Shown here in pieces: positions 41,647 through 50,301 of a stretch of DNA of 64,000 nt; the stretch's first letter is position 1, and every line of letters starts with the position of its first letter. The position numbers and the translations under genes are program-made. Source of the DNA: Atopobiaceae bacterium (GTDB taxonomy: Bacteria > Actinomycetota > Coriobacteriia > Coriobacteriales > Atopobiaceae). A model generated the notes under the pieces. That model made no database searches, was not told where the DNA came from, and was given only the letters and a program-made list of their open reading frames with translations. The stretch lies in assembly GCA_022482785.1 (NCBI GenBank), contig JAKVON010000012.1, positions 1 to 64,000 of the forward strand. Reading direction: 5' to 3'.

Positions 41647-44382
41647 ATGGCTGAGTTCCGGCAGGACGCGCCGAACGTCCCGCCCTCGGGCGACGAGCCC
41701 ACGGGCGAGCTTCCCATAGCCCCTCGCTTCGTGCGCGGGCGCCACATGCGCCAGGTCGAGGAGACGGAGCCGGCCTCGGTCGCCGCCCATGCCCAGGCTC
41801 CCTCCACGCCTCCCGCCGCCCCGGTCGCGCGCGTCCCCGAGCCCGTTTCCGAGCAGGAGCCCGCGCCGGTCCCTGCCAGCCCCGTGCCGGCCGCCGTGCC
41901 CGCGGCGCCCCACGTCCATGCGACGCTCGGGCCGGAGGAGACCCCCTCGGGCCTCGACGCCGCGCCGGCGTCCGCGCCCCTTCCCGAGGCCCCCGTCATC
42001 CCCGAGCGCGAATCGGCCCTGCAGCAGGCCAAGGCGCCCCTCGTCAAGCCCTCGCCCGGCATGCCGGTCCTGTCCGCGGTCCCCGATCCCTCCGACGCCA
42101 CGGCCGGGCTGCTCCGCGAGAGGCTGTCCCCGCCGGAGGAGCGGCGCGAGTCGCCGCTCGTCCTCTGGGTCAAGGCCAACCCCTGCGAGGCCATCCTCAT
42201 CGTCCTGGCGGCGGTGTCGCTCGTCATGGCGCTCCTCTCCCTGCCCGACCCGCTGGGATTCGTGGTGCCGGCCGCCTACCTGGTAGAGCTGCTCGTCTCG
42301 CTCGCCCTTCGCGGCTCGCTCCAGCACAGCTCCGACAAGACCCTCCGCACCGTCTCGGAGGCCCTCGGCTCGGTGGGGCCTGCCGTCGCCCGCGGCAGGG
42401 GCAGCGCCTCGTTCGCCGCGGGCATCGACCGTACGACCGACTACGTCATCTGGTTCATGATGCTGTTCGCGCCGGCCGCGTTCGTCATCAACTGGCTCAC
42501 CAAGGGGGACCTCCCGCACTCGCTCCTGTTCGCCGGCGGCGTCGCCCTGTTCCTGACCCCCGAGCTGCTTCCCGTCCTCGAGCGGCGGTTCCTCTCGGAG
42601 GGGGCCCTCTCGCTCGCGAAGGAGAGGATCGCCCTCAGGCGCCTCGACGCCACCGAGGACCTCGCCGCCGTCGACATCCTGTGCATCGACACCAACGGGA
42701 CGCTCACAAAGGACAAGACGATCTTCAAGAGCGCCTTCGACGTGGAGGGCAAGGTCTCGGGGGAGGCCCTCCGGCTTGCCTATGCCAACAGCTGCTGCAA
42801 GGCGGCGTCCCGGCGCCTCACGGACGTCGCGACGATCGAGGCCTTCCTCGCGCACGAGTGGGGTTCGCTCGCCTCGGCCGATCCCGACTCGACCCTCGCC
42901 GTCCAGGGGAGGGGCCGTGTCGACTCGCGGGGCGTCGACGACGCGACGCGCTTCGGGAGGCTCGCGGAGATTCCCTACGGGCCGCGCCATCCCCGCTCGA
43001 CGGTCTACCTCCACGATGGGTTCGACGCGCGCTTCCTCGTCGTCCAGGGCGGCATCGAGGAGGTCCTTCCCCTCTGCACCCGGGTCAAGGTGGCCGGCCG
43101 GCCGGTCGACCTCACCGACGAGCACCGCGAGGCCATCCAGGCGGCGAACTACCGCCTCGGCTCGGCGGGCCTGCGCGTCGTGGGGGTCGCCTCCGCCTTC
43201 GACCCCGTGACGAGCATCCACATCACGCCCGCCGACGAGCGGGACCTCACCTTCGTGGGCTACCTCACCTTCGCCGACGAGGACAAGGAGCAGGCCACCA
43301 ACGAGGTGAGCCGCCTCGTCTCGCTGGGAATCACGCCCAAGGTCATCACGGGCGACACCGAGCGCGTGGCCCGCGCCGCCTGCCGCAAGGTGGGGCTCGA
43401 CGCGACCGGCGCGATCGTGGCGAGCGACCTCGACCGCCTGGGCGACGAGGACCTCGCCCGCCGCGCCGAGAGGGTCTCCATCTTCGCCCGGCTCTCTCCC
43501 GGCCAGAAGGCCCGCGTGGTGAGGGTGCTCCAGAGCCAGGGCCACATCGTGGCCTACCTGGGCGACGGCAACTCGGATGCCGAGGCCATGCAGGCGAGCG
43601 ACTGCTCGCTCTCTGCGGAGTCCGCCGCCGACGGCGCCCGCTCGCTCGCCGACGTGCTGCTCCTCGACAAGGACCTCGGGCTCCTCGCGCAGGCCGTCGT
43701 CACGGCCCGCGAGTGCTTCGGCCGGATGACCAAGGCCGCGAAGATAACCGCCCAGCTCTACCTCGCCACGGTCGCGGCCGTGGTCCTCGCGATGGTCTTC
43801 CTGCCGATCCTGCCCATGGCCGGCGTCGAGGTGGTCTTCCTGAGCGTCGTCTTCGACGTCTGCTGCGCCACCCTCGCCAACGACCCCATGGACTCCGGCT
43901 ACACCGACGTCCCGCGCCGTTGGGACTTCCGCGGCATGAAGCGGTTCATGGCGTTCTTCGGCGGGATCATGGCCGCCTTCGACGTGCTCGCCTTCGTCGT
44001 CCTCTACTCCGGCGTGGCGCCTGCCGTGGCGGGGGCCACGTTCTCTTCCATCTCCTCCGCGCAGCAGCACGACCTCTTCATCCGGTGCTTCCAGATGGGA
44101 TGGTGCGTCATGGTGCTCTGGATGCAGGGCCTGTCCCTGATGGAGCTCCGGTCGGGCGGCACCCTGGAGGGCGGCGCTGCCGCCTGTCGCGGCCTCTTCG
44201 TCGCGACGCTCTCCTTCGCCGTCGTGGTCACGGCCGTCTGCCTCGCCCTGCTCGTCGTGTTCGTGGGCGTTCTCGCCGCCGTCTGGGCGGCCGCGGGCGT
44301 GGCCCTCGTCGCGGCCCTCTACGCCGTCGCCCTGCGCTATGCCAAGCGGGTCTACTCGGAGCGCTACGGCGAGCTCTTGTAG
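41647..44382 (+). CDS. Degenerate P-type ATPase lacking the actuator domain
   Basis: 911 residues. Residues 1-~170 are a Pro/Ala-rich cytoplasmic extension. From ~175 it aligns with the downstream MgtA-like protein, but the region that should contain TM1-2 and the actuator domain is replaced by a short hydrophobic stretch and there is no TGES. The phosphorylation motif is DTNGTLT (Asp348) instead of DKTGTLT, and the nucleotide-site KGA is QGG (VVQGGIEEV against ICKGAVEEM). Acidic P-domain residues remain (TGDTERV, GDGNSD at 639). The C-terminal membrane domain is intact. It cannot run a normal transport cycle; a regulator, scaffold or partner of the next gene is plausible. Confidence 0.8.
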   Translation: MAEFRQDAPNVPPSGDEPTGELPIAPRFVRGRHMRQVEETEPASVAAHAQAPSTPPAAPVARVPEPVSEQEPAPVPASPVPAAVPAAPHVHATLGPEETPSGLDAAPASAPLPEAPVIPERESALQQAKAPLVKPSPGMPVLSAVPDPSDATAGLLRERLSPPEERRESPLVLWVKANPCEAILIVLAAVSLVMALLSLPDPLGFVVPAAYLVELLVSLALRGSLQHSSDKTLRTVSEALGSVGPAVARGRGSASFAAGIDRTTDYVIWFMMLFAPAAFVINWLTKGDLPHSLLFAGGVALFLTPELLPVLERRFLSEGALSLAKERIALRRLDATEDLAAVDILCIDTNGTLTKDKTIFKSAFDVEGKVSGEALRLAYANSCCKAASRRLTDVATIEAFLAHEWGSLASADPDSTLAVQGRGRVDSRGVDDATRFGRLAEIPYGPRHPRSTVYLHDGFDARFLVVQGGIEEVLPLCTRVKVAGRPVDLTDEHREAIQAANYRLGSAGLRVVGVASAFDPVTSIHITPADERDLTFVGYLTFADEDKEQATNEVSRLVSLGITPKVITGDTERVARAACRKVGLDATGAIVASDLDRLGDEDLARRAERVSIFARLSPGQKARVVRVLQSQGHIVAYLGDGNSDAEAMQASDCSLSAESAADGARSLADVLLLDKDLGLLAQAVVTARECFGRMTKAAKITAQLYLATVAAVVLAMVFLPILPMAGVEVVFLSVVFDVCCATLANDPMDSGYTDVPRRWDFRGMKRFMAFFGGIMAAFDVLAFVVLYSGVAPAVAGATFSSISSAQQHDLFIRCFQMGWCVMVLWMQGLSLMELRSGGTLEGGAAACRGLFVATLSFAVVVTAVCLALLVVFVGVLAAVWAAAGVALVAALYAVALRYAKRVYSERYGELL

Positions 44383-44421
44383 CCGGTTCGCCTCGGTCGG
44401 CTTAGCCGCCCCGCAAGTGGT

Positions 44422-44427
44422 TATAAC
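44422..44427 (+). promoter_or_regulatory. Possible -10 ahead of the second P-type ATPase gene
   Basis: TATAAC, preceded by TG two bases upstream, in the 77-bp gap between the two ATPase genes. No clear -35. The genes may be co-transcribed as well. Confidence 0.3.
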
Positions 44428-44459
44428 ACCAGGGGAGCAAGACGGAGGGGGCATCGGAC

Positions 44460-47168
44460 ATGGCCGGGAGCTCGAAGCAGGCACAGCCTGGGCATCGCAG
44501 CTCGCCCGAGCGCGAGGAGGCGAAGCGCAGGCTGCTCGAGGTCGCTGCCCTCGACGTGCCGGCGTCGCTGGAACGCCTCGGCACCACGGAGCGTGGCCTC
44601 TCCGCCGCGCAGGTGGAGGCGGCGCGCGAGCGCTACGGGGCCAACGTCGTCCATCACGTGCGTCGCAAGTCGGCACCCATGAGGCTGCTCTCGTCGTTCG
44701 TCGACCCCTTCACGGGCATCCTCGTGGTGCTCGCCGCCATCTCGTTCGTCACCGACGTGGTGCTCGCGGCCCCGGAGGACAGGAACCCGGCCACGGCCGT
44801 CATCATCGTCGCGATGGTGCTCGTCTCGGGCATCCTCCGCTTCGTGCAGGAGGGGCGCAGCGACGATGCCGTCCAAGGGCTGCTCGACATGATCCGCGTC
44901 ACCTGCTCGGTCGTCCGCGACGGCTCCGACGGCGGGGAGATCCCCCTCGACGAGCTGGTCGTGGGGGATGTGGTCAAGGTGGCCGCCGGCGACATGGTCC
45001 CGGCCGACCTGCGCGTGACCGCCTCGAAGGACCTCACCGTGAGCGAGGGGGCCCTCACGGGCGAGAGCGTGCCCGTGACGAAGACCGCCGAGCCCGCGAG
45101 CGGCGAGGGATCCCTCGTCGACCAGGGCGACCTCGTCTTCATGGGAAGCCATGTGGCCTCGGGAGGCGCCACCTGCGTGGTGGTCGCCACGGGCGCGGCG
45201 ACCATGCTGGGCGAGATGTCCTCCGAGCTTTCCGAGGGCCCCACGAAGACCGCCTTCGACAAGGGCGTCTCCTCGGTGTCGTGGCTGCTCATCCGCTTCA
45301 TGCTCGTGATGGCGCCCGCCGTGTTCGTGATCAACGGGCTCACGAAGGGCGACTGGCTCCAGGCCCTGCTGTTCGCCATCTCGGTCGCCGTGGGCCTCAC
45401 CCCCGAGATGCTCCCCATGCTCGTCACCACGTGCCTGGCCAAGGGCGCTGTCGACATGTCGCGGAAGAAGGTCATCATCAAGCGGCTCGACGCGATCGAG
45501 AACCTCGGCTCGATCGACGTGCTCTGCACCGACAAGACCGGGACCCTCACCCAGAACAAGGTCATCCTCGAGCGCCACCTCGACCTCGAGGGCCGCGAGA
45601 GCACCGACGTCCTGCGCAGGGCCTACCTCAACAGCTCGTTCCAGACCGGCCTCAAGAACCTCATGGACGTCGCCATCATCGACGCCTGCCGCAAGGAGTC
45701 TGCGCGCGACGGGAGCCTCCGCGAGCTCGGGAGCCGCTACGAGAAGATCGACGAGGTGCCGTTCGACTTCGCCCGCAGGCGCATGAGCGTGCTCGTGCGC
45801 GACGAGGGCGGCCACACGCGCCTCATCTGCAAGGGGGCCGTCGAGGAGATGCTCGCGATCTCCGCGAGGGCCCAGGTCAAGGGTGAGACGGTCGAGCTCA
45901 CCGGTCCCCTTCGCGACCGCGTCCTGGCCGAGGCGCGCCGCCTCGCCGACGACGGCATGCGCGTGCTGGCCGTCGCGGAGGCCCTCGACCCCGACATCGG
46001 CGAGAAGCTCGACGCCGACGACGAGCGCGACCTCACCCTCATCGGATACCTGGCCTTCCTCGACCCGCCCAAGGACTCCTCGGCCGCCGCCCTGCGCTCA
46101 CTCGCCTCGCATGGGGTCACGACCAAGGTGCTCACGGGCGACTCGGACCGCGTGACCTGCTTCATCTGCAGGCAGATCGGCCTTCCCGCCGAGCATCCCC
46201 TCCTGGGCAGCGACATCGAGGCCATGTCCGACGCCGAGCTCGCGAGGCGCGCGGAGGCCACCACCGTCTTCGCGAAGCTCTCGCCGCCCCAGAAGGCCCG
46301 TGTGGTCTCGGTGCTGCGCTCGTCGGGCCACGTGGTGGGCTACATGGGCGACGGCGTCAACGACGCGGCCTCGATGAAGGCCTCCGACGCAGGCATCTCG
46401 GTCGACGACGCCGTGGACATCGCCAAGGAGTCGGCCGACATCATCCTGCTCGAGAAGGACCTCGGCGTGCTCGACGCCGGCATCGTCGAGGGCCGCCGCA
46501 CCTACGCCAACATGATCAAGTACATCAAGATGACGGCGAGCTCCAACTTCGGCAACATCTTCTCGGTGCTGGTGGCCTCGGCTTTCCTGCCGTTCCTGCC
46601 CATGGCCCCGGTCCACCTGCTCCTCCTGAACCTGGTCTACGACTTCTGCTGCACGGCCATCCCCTGGGACAACGTCGACGCGGACTATCTGGCGGTCCCG
46701 AGGAGGTGGGACGCGGGCTCCATCGGGCGGTTCATGGTATGGATGGGGCCCACGAGCTCGGTCTTCGACATCGTCACCTATCTCGTGATGTTCCTGGTCG
46801 TGTGCCCTGCCGTGTGCGGCGCCCCCTGGGCCCAGCTGGGGGCGGCCCAGCAGGCGCTCTTCGTGGCCACGTTCCAGGCGGGATGGTTCGTCGAGTCGAT
46901 GTGGACCCAGACGACGGTCATCCACCTCATTCGCACCGAGCGCATCCCCTTCGTGCAGAGCCACGCCTCGGGGGCGGTCTTCGCCGGCACCATCGTCGGC
47001 GGCCTCGCGGTCACGCTGATCCCGTTCACGCCCGTCGGCGCCGCCCTCGGCCTCGCCCCGCTCCCGGGGTTCTACTTCGGCTTGCTCGTGCTCGTCATCG
47101 CGAGCTACATGGTGCTCGAGACCGTGGTGAAGAGGCTCTACATCAGGCATTACGGCGAGCTTCTGTAG
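44460..47168 (+). CDS. mgtA: MgtA-like magnesium-transporting P-type ATPase
   Basis: 902 residues, standard for type IIIB P-type ATPases. All motifs are present: LTGESVPVTK (TGES at 200-203), the phosphorylation site DKTGTLTQNK (Asp358), KGAVEEM in the nucleotide domain, LTGDSDRVT, and GDGVNDAASM at 630. About ten membrane helices (VFVINGLTKGDW and PEMLPM in the middle). It should import Mg2+ across the cytoplasmic membrane. It lies directly downstream of a catalytically defective paralogue. Confidence 0.88.
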   Translation: MAGSSKQAQPGHRSSPEREEAKRRLLEVAALDVPASLERLGTTERGLSAAQVEAARERYGANVVHHVRRKSAPMRLLSSFVDPFTGILVVLAAISFVTDVVLAAPEDRNPATAVIIVAMVLVSGILRFVQEGRSDDAVQGLLDMIRVTCSVVRDGSDGGEIPLDELVVGDVVKVAAGDMVPADLRVTASKDLTVSEGALTGESVPVTKTAEPASGEGSLVDQGDLVFMGSHVASGGATCVVVATGAATMLGEMSSELSEGPTKTAFDKGVSSVSWLLIRFMLVMAPAVFVINGLTKGDWLQALLFAISVAVGLTPEMLPMLVTTCLAKGAVDMSRKKVIIKRLDAIENLGSIDVLCTDKTGTLTQNKVILERHLDLEGRESTDVLRRAYLNSSFQTGLKNLMDVAIIDACRKESARDGSLRELGSRYEKIDEVPFDFARRRMSVLVRDEGGHTRLICKGAVEEMLAISARAQVKGETVELTGPLRDRVLAEARRLADDGMRVLAVAEALDPDIGEKLDADDERDLTLIGYLAFLDPPKDSSAAALRSLASHGVTTKVLTGDSDRVTCFICRQIGLPAEHPLLGSDIEAMSDAELARRAEATTVFAKLSPPQKARVVSVLRSSGHVVGYMGDGVNDAASMKASDAGISVDDAVDIAKESADIILLEKDLGVLDAGIVEGRRTYANMIKYIKMTASSNFGNIFSVLVASAFLPFLPMAPVHLLLLNLVYDFCCTAIPWDNVDADYLAVPRRWDAGSIGRFMVWMGPTSSVFDIVTYLVMFLVVCPAVCGAPWAQLGAAQQALFVATFQAGWFVESMWTQTTVIHLIRTERIPFVQSHASGAVFAGTIVGGLAVTLIPFTPVGAALGLAPLPGFYFGLLVLVIASYMVLETVVKRLYIRHYGELL

Positions 47169-47236
47169 GGGGAGGGCGAGCGAGCCACGTCCCTCCCCGG
47201 GTGGGCCCGCAGGCTTTCCGCCTCCGGGCAGCGCCG

Positions 47237-48991
47237 CTAGGCCCCGAGCGACTGCAGCCCCAGCCACGCCGCGCCGATGGCGCCGCAGAGCTGCGAGTCG
47301 GGGTGCGTCCTCACGGGCGCGCCGAGCACCTCGGCGAGCGCCCTCACGACGCCCTCGTTGTTCGCGACGCCGCCGGTCATGAGGTAGGGAGGCTCGCCCT
47401 TCACGCGCTTGGCCAGGGCGGACGTCTTGGTCGCGACCGAGACGTCGAGCCCGTGGATGATGTCGGGGGTGGGGGTGTCGTCCGCGATGAGCGAGACCAC
47501 CTCGCTCTCGGCGAAGACGGTGCACATGCTCGAGATGCGCACCTCGTGCTTCCACTCGAGGCCCTGGCGCGAGAGCTCCGCCAGCGGCATCTCGAGGGTG
47601 CGGGCCATCATCTCGAGGAAGCGTCCGGTCCCGGCGGCGCACTTGTCGTTCATCACGAAGTTCGCGACGCCCCCGTCGGGCGTGAGGTGGATCACCTTGG
47701 AGTCCTGCCCGCCGATGTCGATCACGGTCCTCGCCTCGGGCACGAGCAGGTGCGCGCCGGCCGCGTGGCAGGTTATCTCGGTGATGGTGGAGTCCATGTC
47801 GGGGATGGCGTCGCGGCCGTAGCCGGTCGCAACCGCGAGCGTGACGTCATCGCGCGTGAGATGGGCCTCCTCGAGCACGTCCTCGATGGCCTTGGCCGCG
47901 CCTGCCGTGGCCTTGGCGCCCGTCGCCACGATGACGGAGGCGAGCGTCTTCCCGCTGCCGTCCATGACCACCGCGTCGGTCGAGGTCGAGCCGGAATCGA
48001 CGCCCAGCACGTAGGTGGGCCCGCCCTTGGGGCGCACGGAGCGCGCGGCCGCCGAGACGTCGTCGGCCATCCCGTGGAGCGTCTCGTCGAACGCCTTCAG
48101 GCGGGTGCGCAGCTGGCCTGCGCTCTGCCTGGTGCCGTCGGTCTCGATCTTGAGCATGGGGATGCGGGCCTCCTTCGCGGCATCGGCGTACTCGAAGCCG
48201 TAGTAGTCGCAGAACTTCATGGTGTGGTAGACGATGCCCTCCTGGTTGCGCCCGTCGGTGAGCGAGGAGCGCCCGGAGACGTCGTTCATGCGCATGCAGG
48301 GGGTCTGGCCCAGAAGCGCCGGCGCGTACCAGTCGAGGAACGACTCGAGCGCGTCCGCCGGCGCGGGGTCGTCGGCGATGCATGCGTCGCATCCGCACCC
48401 GGGCGCGCGCACGGTGCGCGCGAGCTCGGAGGGAGGGCTCGCCACGCGCCTCGCCCCCGTGCAGGTCACGTTCGACACGGGCAGCGTGATGCTCTCGCGC
48501 ATGGCCTCCATGAGCGATCCGGGCGCATGGGCCCCCACGACGGTGACGTGCCCCTTCGTGGGGACGACGGGAGGGGCGAACGAGGCGAGCGCGAGGCCGG
48601 GGTCGAACGTCCTCCCCGAGTAGGAGCCGTAGGCCGCGGCAAGGCGCGCGAGCTGCGAGCGCATGAGGCGCCTCTCGGCCTTGCCGGTGTTGTGGGGCAG
48701 GTCGAGCAGGTAGAGGAAGTCGATGTCGTCGCGCTCGACCAGCACGTCGTAGATGCGGCGCATCACGTCGCAGCAGGTCGTGAGCACGAGGGCATGCACG
48801 TCGGGGGAGAGCGCCGAGGCGAGGAGCGACTTTCCGTAGCCGCAGAGGTTGCCATGGGCGAGCTGGTCGGCAGCCTCGAAGGTGTCGGCCTCGACGTTGG
48901 CCAGGCGCGTCGAGGCGCCGTAGCCAGCCAGGAGCTCGGCCGGGGCGTACTTGCATGCGTACCAGACGACGGATCCGCTCTCGTCGCTCAT
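47237..48991 (-). CDS. Fusion of HgdB-like dehydratase domain and ASKHA activase domain
   Basis: 584 residues. Residues ~1-310 resemble a 2-hydroxyacyl-CoA dehydratase (HgdB/YjiM) subunit: ACKYAPAELLAGYGA, NLCGYGKSLLAS, TTCCDVMRR. Residues ~330-584 are a BadF/HgdC-type activator with the ATP motif GVDSGSTSTDAVV, GGQDSK, and the two cysteine motifs that bridge the [4Fe-4S] cluster, KCAAGTGRFLE and CTVFAESEVV. Such activators drive ATP-dependent low-potential electron transfer to the dehydratase. Here reductase and a dehydratase-like domain are one chain. Last gene of the minus-strand operon; ATGA overlap with its upstream partner. Confidence 0.85.
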   Translation of the reverse strand: MSDESGSVVWYACKYAPAELLAGYGASTRLANVEADTFEAADQLAHGNLCGYGKSLLASALSPDVHALVLTTCCDVMRRIYDVLVERDDIDFLYLLDLPHNTGKAERRLMRSQLARLAAAYGSYSGRTFDPGLALASFAPPVVPTKGHVTVVGAHAPGSLMEAMRESITLPVSNVTCTGARRVASPPSELARTVRAPGCGCDACIADDPAPADALESFLDWYAPALLGQTPCMRMNDVSGRSSLTDGRNQEGIVYHTMKFCDYYGFEYADAAKEARIPMLKIETDGTRQSAGQLRTRLKAFDETLHGMADDVSAAARSVRPKGGPTYVLGVDSGSTSTDAVVMDGSGKTLASVIVATGAKATAGAAKAIEDVLEEAHLTRDDVTLAVATGYGRDAIPDMDSTITEITCHAAGAHLLVPEARTVIDIGGQDSKVIHLTPDGGVANFVMNDKCAAGTGRFLEMMARTLEMPLAELSRQGLEWKHEVRISSMCTVFAESEVVSLIADDTPTPDIIHGLDVSVATKTSALAKRVKGEPPYLMTGGVANNEGVVRALAEVLGAPVRTHPDSQLCGAIGAAWLGLQSLGA

Positions 48992-50301
48992 CGCGCCGCC
49001 TCCCTTCGGTCGTGGAGCATCTCGAGGAAGGCTCCCATGCGGGTGGCCGTCTGGCCCTCGCTCATGTTGCGCCGCCAGCACCCGTCGCCGTCGAGCACGA
49101 GGGTGGGGAACCCCGCCGCCTCGAGGTCGCGCTTCATCAGCTGGGAGGCGCCCATGGTCTCCTTGCAGCCCCAATGGCAGAAGACCACCACGCCGTCGGC
49201 CTGAGTCTTCTCGCAGAGCTGCCGGATGCGCGCGATGCGCCGGGCGGCCGGTCCGTTGAACGAGTTGTGCACCAGGCGCTCGGCCATCGCGAGGAAGGGC
49301 TCGTCGGGCCCGTGCTCGAAGCCGCCCGCCCTCGTCTGGTCGAAGGTCATGTCGCTCGTGATGATCTGCGCGACGGGGCTCTCGTCGAGGACCTTCTGGA
49401 GCGGCACCGAGAAGTAGGGGGCCGCGTGGACCCAGATGAGCTCCAGGCCGTCGTAGGGCTTGGCCTCGGGGATGTCGCGCTCGGCCTGGAGCGCCATGCG
49501 CTCGGCGTCCTCGGAGCCCAAAAGCAGGTGGAGCGCGAGCGCCTCCTGCATCTCGAGGCCCATGTCGTTCACGAGGTAGCGGCGGTGCCGCATGGGCAGC
49601 GTCCGCTCCATGGCCTGGAGGGTCCGCTGGCCGCGTGCGACGAACTCCGAGAGGCGCGCCCGGTCGAGGGCGCGGCCGTAGACCTGCTCGGTCACCCCCG
49701 CGAGCTCCTCGAGCTGGTCGGCCACGTAGGCGACGGAGTCCTCGGAGGTGTCGTAGGGCACGTCGACGTAGCGGTGGGGCGAGCCAAGGCGCTCGGCGAG
49801 CCACTTGAAGGTGATGTTGTTCGCGTCGCAGGCGACCGAGCAGTTCGCGATGAGGCGCGGCGCCGCGAGCACCCCGGTGGCCGCCGCGCCCACCAGAATC
49901 TTGTGGTAGGAGCAGTAGCTCTCGGGGACCCCGCGCTGCTCGGCGGCGACGGCGAAGCCCTCCTCGGCGCGTGCGCCGGTCATGAAGTCGGAGATGGCCT
50001 CGGCGATCATCGGGCGCAGGCCCATGGCGAGGAATATCTCGTTCGGCATGAAGATCGAGGTGAGGACCGCCTCGTCGGGATGCTCGAGGGCCCGGGTGAT
50101 CCCCTCGATGGCGAGGCGGCATCCCATCTGGCCCGAGGGCAGCTTCTGGCCCTCGGGAAGGTGCCTGACCTTCCAGGTCTCCACCTGGAAGGCAGTGAGC
50201 AGCCAGAACGCCGCGGCGCGGGGGTTGTCCTCTATCACGTCGTCGACGGCGGCGCCGAAGCGGTCGAGGATCCTGATGCCTGGCTTGGTGTCGTCGGCCA
50301 C
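48988..50301 (-). CDS. 2-hydroxyacyl-CoA dehydratase-family protein
   Basis: 437 residues from GTG 50301, immediately after the stop of the M16 protease gene. HgdB/HgdA-like: CRLAIEGITRALEHPDEAVL, YCSYHKILVGA, NCSVACDANN, then VVVFCHWGCKETMGASQLMK near the end. Cysteines in these motifs could hold an Fe-S or double-cubane cluster reduced by the fused activase encoded next. The substrate is unknown; no CoA-transferase or acyl-CoA dehydrogenase gene is near. Confidence 0.82.
   Translation of the reverse strand: MADDTKPGIRILDRFGAAVDDVIEDNPRAAAFWLLTAFQVETWKVRHLPEGQKLPSGQMGCRLAIEGITRALEHPDEAVLTSIFMPNEIFLAMGLRPMIAEAISDFMTGARAEEGFAVAAEQRGVPESYCSYHKILVGAAATGVLAAPRLIANCSVACDANNITFKWLAERLGSPHRYVDVPYDTSEDSVAYVADQLEELAGVTEQVYGRALDRARLSEFVARGQRTLQAMERTLPMRHRRYLVNDMGLEMQEALALHLLLGSEDAERMALQAERDIPEAKPYDGLELIWVHAAPYFSVPLQKVLDESPVAQIITSDMTFDQTRAGGFEHGPDEPFLAMAERLVHNSFNGPAARRIARIRQLCEKTQADGVVVFCHWGCKETMGASQLMKRDLEAAGFPTLVLDGDGCWRRNMSEGQTATRMGAFLEMLHDRREAAR

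Noticed and set aside
40366-44676. A 1436-codon open frame on the minus strand
   Set aside because: It lies opposite leuB and the P-type ATPase gene, is rich in Arg/Ala/Gly/His as expected for the shadow of GC-rich coding DNA, and shows no domain.
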